The position numbers were made by a program, and so were the translations under genes. The notes beneath the pieces were generated by a model. It was given only the letters and a program-made list of their open reading frames with translations. It was not told the DNA's origin and did not search any database. DNA of 64,000 nt from Paenibacillus hamazuiensis (GTDB taxonomy: Bacteria > Bacillota > Bacilli > Paenibacillales > NBRC-103111): NCBI RefSeq assembly GCF_023276405.1, contig NZ_JALRMO010000001.1, positions 930,001 through 994,000 of the forward strand, in the 5' to 3' direction. Below are positions 8,981-17,749 of this stretch, one piece after another; the first letter of the stretch is position 1, and each line of letters begins with the position of its first letter.

Positions 8981-9963
8981 CGACGACACTTGCAGAAAAC
9001 GGCCCGGAGCAGCAAGCCGCCGCTTCGGTTCCGATGGTGGAAATAACCGACCTGCGCAAAACGTACGGCAGATTCGTCGCGCTCAAATCGATGAGCATGA
9101 CGATCGCCAAAGGCACCGTGTTCGGCTTCGTCGGGCCGAACGGCGCCGGCAAGTCGACGACGATGTCGATCCTCGCCACACTGCTTGCTCCAACTTCGGG
9201 CAGCGCCAAGGTAGGAGGCTATGAGGTTACGGAGCATCCGAAGGAAGTGCGCAGGCTGATCGGCTATATGCCGGATTTCTTCGGCGTGTACGACCAGTTC
9301 AAGGCGACGGAGTACCTGCACTTTTATGGAGCCAGCTACGGTATTCCGCGGGCGGAGCGGGAAAAAATGATCCCTCAGCTGCTCGAGCTCGTCAACTTGA
9401 CGGACAAGGCGGATTTTTACGTAGACTCGTTGTCACGGGGTATGAAGCAGCGGCTTTGTCTCGCTCGCTGTCTCGTGCACGATCCGGAGCTGCTCATCCT
9501 GGATGAGCCGGCATCCGGGCTCGATCCGCGGGCGCGCATCGAGATGCGGGAGATTTTGAAGGAGCTCAAATCAATGGGCAAAACGATTTTGATCTCCTCG
9601 CATATTTTGCCCGAGCTGGCGGAAATGGTCGATGAAATCGGCGTCATCGAGCACGGCGAGCTGATCGCCAAAGGCAAGGTGCAGGATATTCAAAACCGGA
9701 TGCGGGTGAACCGGGTGCTGCACATTCGTCTCTTGGACGGGGAAAAGGAAGCGGCCGCCTTTTTGCAGGGACAGCCCGACGTGACGATGGTGCTTGAGGA
9801 CGAGCAGGGCGTACACGTGCATTTCAGCGGGCAGGACGAAGCCCAGGCGGAGCTGCTCCAGGCGCTGATCGCGCGCGGTTTCCGGATCGTTTCGTTCAGC
9901 GAAGCGCAGACGAATCTCGAGGACGTATTCCTCGAAATCACGAAGGGAGGCGAGCAGCCGTGA
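8977..9963 (+). CDS. ABC transporter ATP-binding protein (ABC-2 exporter type)
   Basis: A 328-residue ATPase overlapping the previous gene by 4 nt. Walker A is GPNGAGKST (53-61), the signature is LSRGMKQ (152-158), Walker B is LLILDEP (172-178) with the D-loop SGLDP after it, and the switch His lies in LISSHI. The ~100-residue C-terminal extension after the nucleotide-binding domain is usual for CcmA/NatA/GldA-like exporter ATPases. It should energise the permease encoded directly downstream. Confidence 0.95.
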   Translation: MTTTLAENGPEQQAAASVPMVEITDLRKTYGRFVALKSMSMTIAKGTVFGFVGPNGAGKSTTMSILATLLAPTSGSAKVGGYEVTEHPKEVRRLIGYMPDFFGVYDQFKATEYLHFYGASYGIPRAEREKMIPQLLELVNLTDKADFYVDSLSRGMKQRLCLARCLVHDPELLILDEPASGLDPRARIEMREILKELKSMGKTILISSHILPELAEMVDEIGVIEHGELIAKGKVQDIQNRMRVNRVLHIRLLDGEKEAAAFLQGQPDVTMVLEDEQGVHVHFSGQDEAQAELLQALIARGFRIVSFSEAQTNLEDVFLEITKGGEQP

Positions 9964-10856
9964 CGGGCAAAATGACATGGCGGCAAAAGTTGATCAATCC
10001 GGTGCTGGACAAGGAAATCCGGCTGCGGATGAGAACGGTACGTTCGGCGTGGGCGCTAATGTTTTATTTGCTGACGATCGGACTGCTTGCGCTCGGCTTC
10101 ATTTATTTGTACGTCGGCGAGTTTCGCGGCGGCGGCGGCGGGTTCAATCCGAACCAAAGCCGCGAATTGTTTTACTTCCTGAGCGTCGCACAGCTCGTGC
10201 TGATCGCCTTCATGACGCCGGGCCTTACGGCGGCGATCGTCAGCGGGGAGCGGGAGAAGCAGACGCTGAGCATGCTGCTGACGACGCAGATGAGCTCGAC
10301 GACGATCATCGTCAGCAAGCTTGTTTCCTCGCTCGGCTTTATGCTGCTGGTTATTTTGGCGACGCTGCCGGTGTACAGCATCGTGTTTTTGTTCGGGGGC
10401 ATTTCGCCCGGGCAGCTTGTGCTTGTGTTTTTGTTTTATATTTTTGTGATGATCGTGCTCGGCGCGTTCGGAGTGATGTTTTCCACGTTGTTTAAACGAA
10501 CGATGGTGTCGGTTATCGTCACATACGGCTTCACGTTGTCCGTCTTTGCGGCAACCGGGCTGCTGTTTATTTTTCTGCAAGGAGTCGTGAACCGTTACTA
10601 TGCGGGCGCTGGCGCGGCGAATACGTACTCGTGGGTCGGTTATGTGCTCGGTCTTAATCCGGTGGCGGCGCTGCTGAGTATCTTCGAGCCGGACATATCC
10701 CGTACGGCGTTCCGCACATGGTCGCCGAGCAGTGGTAACCCGGCTCCGCCGCTCGAACTGTGGCAGGAGTTTATTCCGGTATATGCGGTGCTGACCGTGG
10801 CGGCGCTGCTTGTGAGCATTCGGTATATCCGGCCGGTGCTGAAGAAGCGGCGCTAG
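9960..10856 (+). CDS. ABC-2 type transporter permease
   Basis: A 298-residue protein starting at GTG that overlaps the ATPase gene by 4 nt; GGGAGG lies about 9 nt before it. Six hydrophobic segments are visible (about 29-51, 74-94, 117-140, 146-172, 180-205, 272-290), with EIRLRMRTVRSAW as the typical cytoplasmic entry helix. It forms the membrane half of the exporter with the gene at 8977. The transported substrate is unknown. Family members move lipids, peptides or polysaccharides, or act in gliding (GldF); none of this can be chosen here. Confidence 0.9.
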   Translation: MTGKMTWRQKLINPVLDKEIRLRMRTVRSAWALMFYLLTIGLLALGFIYLYVGEFRGGGGGFNPNQSRELFYFLSVAQLVLIAFMTPGLTAAIVSGEREKQTLSMLLTTQMSSTTIIVSKLVSSLGFMLLVILATLPVYSIVFLFGGISPGQLVLVFLFYIFVMIVLGAFGVMFSTLFKRTMVSVIVTYGFTLSVFAATGLLFIFLQGVVNRYYAGAGAANTYSWVGYVLGLNPVAALLSIFEPDISRTAFRTWSPSSGNPAPPLELWQEFIPVYAVLTVAALLVSIRYIRPVLKKRR

Positions 10857-10923
10857 CGGGGGCTATGAGCGGCGGCATAATGTAGCGGGGAGTGGCTGAC
10901 GCTCCTCTCTATGCATTTTGTGG

Positions 10924-11096
10924 ACCTCAAATCCGTAATGTGGGCGAAAAGACGTTGTTTGTATTTTGGGCGGACACAGGAGCCGCTATTTATCGAATGA
11001 ACGCCGCGCGTGCGCTCGTTTTCCGAGATAACGACACTTGTGTCCACGGACCTGTCCCGAACGATTCATTATGGCCAAATAGCGGATGCACGGTCC
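10924..11096. repeat. Cluster of ~33-nt intergenic units, direct and inverted (gene-free gap 10857-11229)
   Basis: Three related units follow the scheme GGAC-N7-CCGCTATTT-N5-AATGAACG: one poorly kept at 10923-10955, one at 10972-11003, and one inverted at 11063-11096 (GGACC ... CCGCTATTT ... ATGAATCG on the minus strand). The second and third can fold as a long interrupted hairpin. The rest of the 373-nt gap between the permease and the coiled-coil gene shows no convincing reading frame. A 5' leader or small repetitive element is possible. Confidence 0.5.
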
Positions 11097-11229
11097 GGAT
11101 GCTGCGCAAACACGCGAGCTGCCAGATATCGCAATCGCACTATTCTGTCTCGGAAGAGGCCGGGACATCGCTGAAACATACGTTGAGAAAGAAAGCTGGT
11201 CTACTAAAAACCGTGAGGAGGCGAACCCG

Positions 11230-12948
11230 ATGGAAGGACGGCGATTGCTGGAGCTGCTTGCGCCTGTGCGCCGGCGCATGCAGTGGCTGCGCGTCGGAGA
11301 GACCGCGCTGCTTGGCGGAGTCTGCGGCGCAGGCGCCGGTCTGCTGCTTGCGCTCGCGGCGCGGCTGCTGCCGGTAGCGGCTTACCGGCCGACGGCGGCA
11401 GCGCTTGTAGCTGCCGGGGGCATGCTGGGCGCCGCCTACGCGCTGCTGATTCGCCGGGTTACGCCGGAGGAGGCCGCAAGGCGGATGGATGCGTCCGGGG
11501 AGGACGATGCGATCCGCACGGCGCTGCAGTATGTGCGGGAGGATGCGCCGATCGCCGTCATCCAGCGGGAGGACGCGGTTCGGCGGGCCGAGGAATACGT
11601 AGCCCGCATGCCGAAGGCGGAATGGAGCCCGGCGCTGCGGCGAAATTCGTGGCTGCTCGGAACAGGCGTACTTGCGCTTGCTCTCGTGCTTGCGCTGCCG
11701 AGCCCGATGGATGCGGTTGTGGCAAAACGCCAGGAGGAAGCGAAATGGGTGGAAGAGCAGAAGCAGCAGGTTGAGCAGCTGCAGGCAAAGCTCGCCGCGG
11801 AGAAGCTGCCTCCCGAAGCGAAAAAGCCGATGGAGCAAACACTTCAGGAGCTGGAGGAAGGTCTGAACAAAAGCAAGGACGCAGCCAAAGCGCTGGACGA
11901 AATGGAGAAAGCGATGAAGGAGCTGGCCGGGCAGGAGCAAACTTTGGAAAAGCAGCAGGCCAGAGCCGAACGGTTCGCCGAGCAGATGAAACAGCAGCCG
12001 ATGCTGAAGCAGCTCGGCGAAAGCCTGCGGCAGCTGGACGCCGAAGCGATGCGGCAATCGTTCGAAGATTTGCGCCGGCAGGTGCTGAAGCTGACCCCGG
12101 AGCAGAAGGAGGCGCTGGCGAAGGCGCTTGAGAAGCTGGCGGCGGGCGCCGCGAACCCGGATGCGGCGACGGAGCGGAAGCTGCGCGAAGCGATGGAAAA
12201 GGCGGCAGCCGAGCTGAAGGCGCAGGCGAAAGCGGAAAACGGCGGCGCCGAGGCCGATCCGAAAGCGCTCGAGGAGCAGCTGAAGGAGCTCGATAAGCAG
12301 CTCGCCGAGGCGGTCAAGCAGCTGCAGCAAAACGCCGCGCAGCTGGCGGCTGCGGCGCTGCAGGCGGCGCAGGTCGCGCAGCTCGGCATGCCGATGGCCG
12401 GCCGCCTGGCGTCGCAGGGTGCGGCGCTGTCCGCGGCGTGGACGCCGGGAGGCCTCGCCGACTCGCTGTCGGCGGCGGACGGCGCTGACGGCGCAAGCGA
12501 CGGGCTCGCGAGTGCGAGCTCAGCCGGCTCCGCGGCGGGAGCCGGTGCAACCGGCGCCGCAGGCCAAGGAGCCGGTGCAGGTGCGGGCGGGGTCGGGCAA
12601 GGCGCTGGAGCGGGCGCCGGAGCCGGCTCCGGTTCCGGTACCGGGCAGGGCGGCGGCACCGGCGGACTGCAGGGCGGCTTCGGCAACGGGGCGCGCAATC
12701 TGGTGACGACGCCCCGCGGCATGGAAGGCTTCGGCAACGTGCAGAAAGACGGCGGTCCGACCAAAGGCGGCGGAGACGTGCAGAAGGGCGGACCGTCGCC
12801 TACGATCGACGGAGCGACGCGGCCTTACGAGGAAGTATACTCCGAGTATGCCACCGAGGCGAAAAGCGCACTGGATCGCCATCCGTTGCCGCAAAGCATG
12901 CAAAATCTCGTGCGCGACTATTTTACGGAAATTCAGCCGAACCGCTAG
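11230..12948 (+). CDS. Coiled-coil membrane protein with Gly/Ala-rich segment (DUF4175-like)
   Basis: The ATG at 11230 follows GAGGAGG at good spacing; the frame is open further upstream but without a site. The 572-residue product has two membrane helices near residues 20-75, a third near 140-158, then about 250 residues of heptad-rich Glu/Lys/Gln/Ala sequence (QQVEQLQAKLAAEKL onward) that should form a long coiled coil. A Gly/Ala-rich low-complexity stretch (about 430-520) follows, then a conserved-looking tail (TRPYEEVYSEYATEAK, LPQSMQNLVRDYFTEIQ). This layout resembles DUF4175-like proteins found beside MoxR/vWA genes. It may be a scaffold linking the membrane and the MoxR machine; this is inference. 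Confidence 0.85.
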   Translation: MEGRRLLELLAPVRRRMQWLRVGETALLGGVCGAGAGLLLALAARLLPVAAYRPTAAALVAAGGMLGAAYALLIRRVTPEEAARRMDASGEDDAIRTALQYVREDAPIAVIQREDAVRRAEEYVARMPKAEWSPALRRNSWLLGTGVLALALVLALPSPMDAVVAKRQEEAKWVEEQKQQVEQLQAKLAAEKLPPEAKKPMEQTLQELEEGLNKSKDAAKALDEMEKAMKELAGQEQTLEKQQARAERFAEQMKQQPMLKQLGESLRQLDAEAMRQSFEDLRRQVLKLTPEQKEALAKALEKLAAGAANPDAATERKLREAMEKAAAELKAQAKAENGGAEADPKALEEQLKELDKQLAEAVKQLQQNAAQLAAAALQAAQVAQLGMPMAGRLASQGAALSAAWTPGGLADSLSAADGADGASDGLASASSAGSAAGAGATGAAGQGAGAGAGGVGQGAGAGAGAGSGSGTGQGGGTGGLQGGFGNGARNLVTTPRGMEGFGNVQKDGGPTKGGGDVQKGGPSPTIDGATRPYEEVYSEYATEAKSALDRHPLPQSMQNLVRDYFTEIQPNR

Positions 12949-13118
12949 AACCGGCGAACCGGTTGGAAAGGTTTGTAAAACTCTTACTTCCGTTGGTCCG
13001 CGATTGTCCCGCTTGCTTGAGGGGGCGACCGCTCGCTCTGCAGCACCGATGGACTCGGTGAAGATAAACCAGTCGGAATAACAGGAGTTTCTCGTTTTTT
13101 CGTTGGTTCTTGTGTTGG

Positions 13119-13308
13119 TATAGCGGAACTGACGTTCGTTATCCTCTGGTGAATGGGCACATCGAAAAAATAGAGGAAGTGTGATGCGCTAAATCGGTAG
13201 AAATCGCTTATGGAACGGCAAAAACTTGCAAATAACGAACTGCAGTTCCTTTAATCTCGGCGAACCACCCAAAATGGCCGTTTTAGCGCACTGTAGTTCC
13301 TTTATGAA
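13119..13308. repeat. Dispersed ~190-bp intergenic element, copy A (gap 12949-13598)
   Basis: The segment aligns along its whole length with 20819-21009: both begin with TAGCGGAACT, contain GGGNACATCGAAAAAA and ATGCGCTAAATCGGT, and end with CGTTTTAGCGCACTG(T/C)AG then TTCCTTTATGAA. Inside, a unit of about 24 nt (GGAACTG ... GCGCTAAA) occurs in opposite orientations, so the RNA could fold into a long branched hairpin. No coding frame is convincing. The rest of the 650-nt gap holds a 67-bp direct repeat. Confidence 0.8.
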
Positions 13309-13399
13309 TCCGGGGGACAAGAGAGACGGGCTGTTATGCACAGTGCCTAAAAAGCTTGGGCAGCGGCTGGGAGAGAATCCGATGAGGCGGACGGGGGGT

Positions 13400-13550
13400 G
13401 ACCGGCCGCCGCGCAGCGCCGAAACGCGCGTCTAGAATTCGCGAGCGTTGGAAAATTTTGAGGTGCGAGCCCGCGTAAGGTTCGACCGGCCGCCGCGCAG
13501 CGCCGAAACGCGCGTCTCGGATTCGCACGCGTTGGAAAATTTCGAGGTGC
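13400..13550. repeat. Pair of ~67-bp direct repeats just upstream of the moxR gene
   Basis: GACCGGCCGCCGCGCAGCGC starts at 13400 and again at 13484, an 84-bp period. Each copy continues through CGAAACGCGCGTCT, ATTCGC, GCGTTGGAAAATTT and GAGGTGC, with a few substitutions. The second copy runs into a short palindrome (GCTTCGTCGAAGC, then GGCGCTTTTTT) at 13549-13571, which could be a weak terminator or attenuator in front of the ribosome binding site of moxR. Confidence 0.75.
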
Positions 13551-13598
13551 TTCGTCGAAGCGGCGCTTTTTTCGAACGACTATGGAGGAGGACCTTTC

Positions 13599-14588
13599 AT
13601 GATACAAACGAAGGAGCAGGTGCAGGGTTGGCGCGAGACGATCGCGGCGGTGAAGGAGCAAATCGGCCGCGTGATCGTAGGGCAGCAGGAGGTCGTAGAG
13701 CAGATGCTGTGGTGCATTTTTGCCGGCGGCCACGCGCTGTTGGAAGGGATCCCCGGTCTCGGCAAAACGATGCTCGTGCGCACGGTGGCCGATGCGCTCG
13801 ACATGAGCTTCTCGCGCATCCAGTTTACCCCCGATTTGATGCCGGCCGACATTACGGGGACGAATGTCATTCAGTTCGGCGTAAAAGGAGACACGTCTTA
13901 CCGGTTTCAGCCCGGACCGATTTTCGGCAACCTTGTGCTGGCCGACGAGATCAACCGCGCGACGCCGAAAACGCAAAGCGCCTTGCTGGAGGCGATGCAG
14001 GAAAAAACCGTGACGATCGGCAGCGAGACGCACCGTCTGCCGAAGCCGTTTTTCGTTTTGGCGACGCAAAACCCGCTGGAAAACGAAGGCACGTACCCGC
14101 TGCCGGAAGCCCAGCTTGACCGCTTTTTGCTCAAAATCAACGTCGCCTATCCGACGCGGGACGAATTGAAGGAAATCGTCCGGCGCACCACCTCCGCACA
14201 TACGGCGACGGCGGATAAAACCGCCGATGCGGACACGTTGTCAACGATTCAGGAGGGGGCGAGGCACCTGCTCGTAGCCGACGATGTTCTCGACTATGCC
14301 GTACAGCTGGTCATGATGACGCATCCGGCAGAGGCGGGTGTGCCGGACTCGGTCAAAAAGTACGTCCGCTTCGGCTCCGGACCGCGCGGACTTCAAACGA
14401 TCGTCTCGGTGGCGAAGGTTCGGGCGCTGACGGAGGGGCGGGTTCACGTGGCGAAAAGCGATATCGCCAAGGTGGCGCTGCCGGCGCTGCGGCACCGGAT
14501 CTTTTTGAACTTCGAGGGTCAGGCGATGGGCGTTGCGACGGACGCGATTGTCGAGGAAATTATCGCCGGGCTGGAGAAAAGGGCATGA
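13599..14588 (+). CDS. MoxR-family AAA+ ATPase
   Basis: A 329-residue AAA+ ATPase. Walker A is GIPGLGKT (50-57), Walker B is LVLADEINR (112-120), sensor 1 is VLATQNPLENEG, and the family-typical TPDLMPADITG follows the first domain strands. GGAGGAGG precedes the ATG. The stop overlaps the start of the DUF58 gene (ATGA), the classic MoxR-DUF58 pairing. MoxR proteins act as chaperones that assemble or activate partner complexes through vWA-domain proteins (family knowledge); two such vWA proteins follow here. Confidence 0.96.
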   Translation: MIQTKEQVQGWRETIAAVKEQIGRVIVGQQEVVEQMLWCIFAGGHALLEGIPGLGKTMLVRTVADALDMSFSRIQFTPDLMPADITGTNVIQFGVKGDTSYRFQPGPIFGNLVLADEINRATPKTQSALLEAMQEKTVTIGSETHRLPKPFFVLATQNPLENEGTYPLPEAQLDRFLLKINVAYPTRDELKEIVRRTTSAHTATADKTADADTLSTIQEGARHLLVADDVLDYAVQLVMMTHPAEAGVPDSVKKYVRFGSGPRGLQTIVSVAKVRALTEGRVHVAKSDIAKVALPALRHRIFLNFEGQAMGVATDAIVEEIIAGLEKRA

Positions 14589-15499
14589 GTGCGGGGCAGC
14601 TCGAATTGAATCCAGGACTGCTGCTGCGGCTGGAGCGGATGTCGCTCGCCGCGAAGCGGCGCATTCGCGGCAACATGCAGGGAAAGCGCAGCTCGAAGCA
14701 GCTCGGCGCTTCGCTGGAATTTGCCGATTACCGGCTGTACTCGCCCGGGGACGATATACGCCGGTTTGACTGGGGAGCCTACGCCCGCACGGGAAAACCG
14801 TTCATCAAGCAGTTCATGGACGAGCAGGAGCTTCGCGTCCATTTGTATGTCGATTGCTCGCGGTCGATGGATTTCGGCGGCGGAGGAGCCGGGTCTGAAC
14901 AGGCTCGGGCGAGCAAGTTTTTGTACGCCCGGCAACTGGCGGCATGCATCGGCTACATTGCGCTGTCCGGCTACGACCGCGTCGGCGTGCGCCTGTTCGG
15001 CGAGCGGATCGAACGGGAGCTGCCGCTGCTGCGGGGGAAAGGCTCGATGCCGCGGCTGCTTGGCTTTTTGGCGGAAGCGGAAACCGTACCGAGGGGCGAC
15101 CTGGCGCAAGCGGTAATGCGGCCGGGAGCTGTGCCGAGACAGCCGGGCATGTCGTGGGTTTTTTCCGATTTTTTGTACGAATCCGGGGTGGAGGAGTCGC
15201 TTGGATTTCTCCATGCCGCCGGTCAGGAGGTTGTCGTCGTGCACATATTGTCCGAGGAGGAGATGAATCCGAAGCTCTCCGGCGATTTGCGGCTTATCGA
15301 CAGCGAGTCGGGTGCGGGAAAGGAAGTGGCGGTAACCGGACGGGTACTGCGCGACTACCGTGCGGCGGTTCATCAGTACTCGCAGGGGCTCAAACGGTTT
15401 TGCCACGAACGGAACATGGCATATATGCTGCTGACGACCGGGACGCCTGTGGAGGATGCCGTGCAGCGTTCGCTGCGGGAAAACGGCCTGCTGCTGTAG
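14585..15499 (+). CDS. DUF58 domain protein (MoxR partner)
   Basis: A 304-residue cytoplasmic protein overlapping moxR by 4 nt. The DUF58 hallmark FADYRLYSPGDDIRRFDW is present around residues 45-62, followed by FIKQFMDEQELRVHLYVDCSRSMDF, where DCSRSM is a vWA-like metal-site DxSxS. It probably links the MoxR ATPase with the downstream vWA membrane proteins. The tail is a Rossmann-like continuation (MSWVFSDFLYESG, QEVVVVHILSEEE). Confidence 0.93.
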   Translation: MSAGQLELNPGLLLRLERMSLAAKRRIRGNMQGKRSSKQLGASLEFADYRLYSPGDDIRRFDWGAYARTGKPFIKQFMDEQELRVHLYVDCSRSMDFGGGGAGSEQARASKFLYARQLAACIGYIALSGYDRVGVRLFGERIERELPLLRGKGSMPRLLGFLAEAETVPRGDLAQAVMRPGAVPRQPGMSWVFSDFLYESGVEESLGFLHAAGQEVVVVHILSEEEMNPKLSGDLRLIDSESGAGKEVAVTGRVLRDYRAAVHQYSQGLKRFCHERNMAYMLLTTGTPVEDAVQRSLRENGLLL

Positions 15500-15586
15500 G
15501 AGAGGGTGTATGACCACCCGCCTTGCAGTGCCGTTACGATCGCCGGGAGAGGATGCGTCCGGAAGAAAGCGAGGTGAACGCGAAGC

Positions 15587-17749
15587 ATGCAATTTCAATC
15601 GCTCGTCGGCTTATGGTTCGGGCTTGCGCTGCCGGCCATCGTGCTGATGTACATTTTGAAACGAAAATATATCGATACCGAGGTGCCGAGCTCGCTGCTG
15701 TGGAACCGGGTGCTGCACAATCTCGAAGCGAACCGTCCCTGGCAAAAGCTGCGCCGCCACTGGCTGCTCATTCTTCAGCTGCTTGCGGCGTCCCTGCTCG
15801 TTCTCGCGCTGATGCAGCCGTTCGTATGGACTGCGCACGGGGCGAAAAGCCACGTCGTGCTTGTCGTCGACCGTTCCGCGAGCATGGCGGCGATCGTACC
15901 GGGGGACCCCGGGGCGACAGGGGACGGTAAGGAGAATCGTGCAGGCGGTACCGGAGGAAGCGGCGTCACGGAAACCGGGCCGGCAGGCAGCACCGGAGCG
16001 GCAGGAGGCGGCAAGCAGGCAGCCGGCGCCGTTAAAAGCAGCGCAGCGGGCGACGATACGCCGCTCACCCGACTGGAGCTGGCCAAGCGGCAGGCGGCCG
16101 AATACGTGCGGGACGGGGCCGGAGGCAGCCCGGTCACCGTGCTTGCCATGGGGGCGCAGCCGGAGGTGCTCGTATCGCGAGAAACGAAGGCGGATGCGGT
16201 GCTGGCGGCGATCCGGGGGATCGAGCCTTTTTACGGGAAAACGGCGTACAAGGAGACGATGTCGCTCGCTTCCGCGCTGACGCAAAACGAGACCGATGCG
16301 GAAATTCGCCTGTTCACCGATGCGGAATGGACGGAAAACGCGGCGGGACTTGCCTTTTCGGCACCTGTCCACGTCGAGCCTGTCGGAGGCGCCGCACGAA
16401 ACATCGGCATCGTTCAGTTTGGCGTCAAGCAGGGAGCCGGGGTGTCGGGCACCGCCGCAAGCGGCATCGCGGTGCTGAAAAACGACGCGGACATCGGCCA
16501 GGAAGCGGAGGTTACGCTGCAGGCGGGCGGCACGCTCGCGGATTCGCGGCGGGTGCCCTTGGAGCCGGGCGAGCAGCGGACGATCAGCTTCGATGATTTG
16601 CCGATAGCGGACTTTTACAAAATTGAGCTAGGGAATGCAGACGAATTTGCGGCGGATAATCGGGCGTTCGCTTTTTTGAGCGAAAACCGGGCGAAAAAGG
16701 CGCTGCTCTTGACGGAAGGAAATCTGTTTCTCGAAAAAGCGCTGCAGCTCGCCGGGGTCGAGGTCGTGAAAGTTCGCGCGGCCAGCATGGCCGCTCCTCC
16801 GCAAGGAGAGTTCGATATGGTCGTGCTCGACGGCACGGAAGCCGCGTCCGTAGCCGGGGAGCCGTGGCAGCGGCTGCTCGGGCAAAAGCCGGTATGGTAC
16901 ATACGGAGCGGATTTGCGGGAAACGAAACGAACCCTCCGGCCGGCGATTTCCGCATCGCCGACCATCCGGTAACGAAATATATTTCGTTCCAGGACACGC
17001 ATCTTGCCAAGCTGTGGCAGCCGGAATCGGTCCCCTGGGGGCAGCCGATCGTCAGTCTCGGAGCGCAGCCTTTCATTTATGCCGGTTCGGAAAAAGGCCA
17101 GCCGAGGCTGCTGTTCGCGTTCGACCTGCATCAATCCGATTTGCCGCTGCGCGCCGAGTTTCCCGTTCTGGTGCAGAACGCGGCGGACTGGCTCGGCAGT
17201 GCGCAGGCGAAAAGCTTGGGCCGCGCCGTAGCCGGCGAGAAAAAGGAAATTCCGGTTTCGCCGAAGGCGGTATCCGCCGAATGGGTGCCGCTCGACGTTC
17301 CGGGAGGCTCGGCGCTGACGGCGGAGCAGGCGGCCGGAGCGGTGCTGAGCGGACAAACCGTGCCGAATCGGCCCGGTCTGTATCAATTCGTGGAACGCGA
17401 GGCGGACGGCAGCGAGAAAAAAACGCTGCTCGAGGTGACGGTCGATCCGCAGGAAACTCGGATCAACGAGCGGAAGGAGCTTGTTTTTGCCAGGCAAGGG
17501 GCCCAATCGGATGCAGCCGGTTCCGGCGTACCTGCTTCGGCACCGACCGGTGCCGCCTCCGTCGATACTGCCGGGAAAGCGTCTTCCGCTCCGTCTTCCG
17601 CCGGCTCGCCGCCGGCTTCCGGAGCGGATGCCGGCAAAGAAGCGGCGGATCGAACGCGGTATCCGCTCCTGCCGTGGATCGTCGCGCTGATCATCATCAT
17701 CGTGCTGGCGGAATGGGAGGTGTACCGGCGTGGGCATTCAGTTTCGTGA
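15587..17749 (+). CDS. BatA-type vWA membrane protein
   Basis: A 720-residue protein with GAGGTG upstream of the ATG. The N-terminus fits the aerotolerance-regulator (BatA) layout: a membrane helix at about 5-24, LKRKYIDTEVPSSLLW, and a second helix at about 57-78. A vWA domain follows with the MIDAS start DRSASM near residue 95, but its first loop carries a ~60-residue Gly/Ala/Thr-rich insertion (about 105-160). A region with a Rossmann/GATase-like feel (FDMVVLDGTE) follows, then a Ser/Ala/Pro-rich linker and a last membrane helix near 695-712. It overlaps the next gene by 20 nt. Probably a MoxR-handled envelope sensor or assembly factor. Confidence 0.9.
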   Translation: MQFQSLVGLWFGLALPAIVLMYILKRKYIDTEVPSSLLWNRVLHNLEANRPWQKLRRHWLLILQLLAASLLVLALMQPFVWTAHGAKSHVVLVVDRSASMAAIVPGDPGATGDGKENRAGGTGGSGVTETGPAGSTGAAGGGKQAAGAVKSSAAGDDTPLTRLELAKRQAAEYVRDGAGGSPVTVLAMGAQPEVLVSRETKADAVLAAIRGIEPFYGKTAYKETMSLASALTQNETDAEIRLFTDAEWTENAAGLAFSAPVHVEPVGGAARNIGIVQFGVKQGAGVSGTAASGIAVLKNDADIGQEAEVTLQAGGTLADSRRVPLEPGEQRTISFDDLPIADFYKIELGNADEFAADNRAFAFLSENRAKKALLLTEGNLFLEKALQLAGVEVVKVRAASMAAPPQGEFDMVVLDGTEAASVAGEPWQRLLGQKPVWYIRSGFAGNETNPPAGDFRIADHPVTKYISFQDTHLAKLWQPESVPWGQPIVSLGAQPFIYAGSEKGQPRLLFAFDLHQSDLPLRAEFPVLVQNAADWLGSAQAKSLGRAVAGEKKEIPVSPKAVSAEWVPLDVPGGSALTAEQAAGAVLSGQTVPNRPGLYQFVEREADGSEKKTLLEVTVDPQETRINERKELVFARQGAQSDAAGSGVPASAPTGAASVDTAGKASSAPSSAGSPPASGADAGKEAADRTRYPLLPWIVALIIIIVLAEWEVYRRGHSVS

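Noticed and set aside
10892-11377. A 161-codon plus-strand frame in the gap after the permease.
   Set aside because: Cys/Arg-rich random-looking text, overlapping inverted repeats and the better supported coiled-coil gene start.
11140-12330. A 396-codon minus-strand frame, Leu/Arg-rich.
   Set aside because: Shadow of the coiled-coil gene in GC-rich DNA; no start site and no family resemblance.
16628-17737. A 369-codon minus-strand frame.
   Set aside because: Antisense to the BatA-type vWA gene, which has clear domains and coupling to its neighbours.
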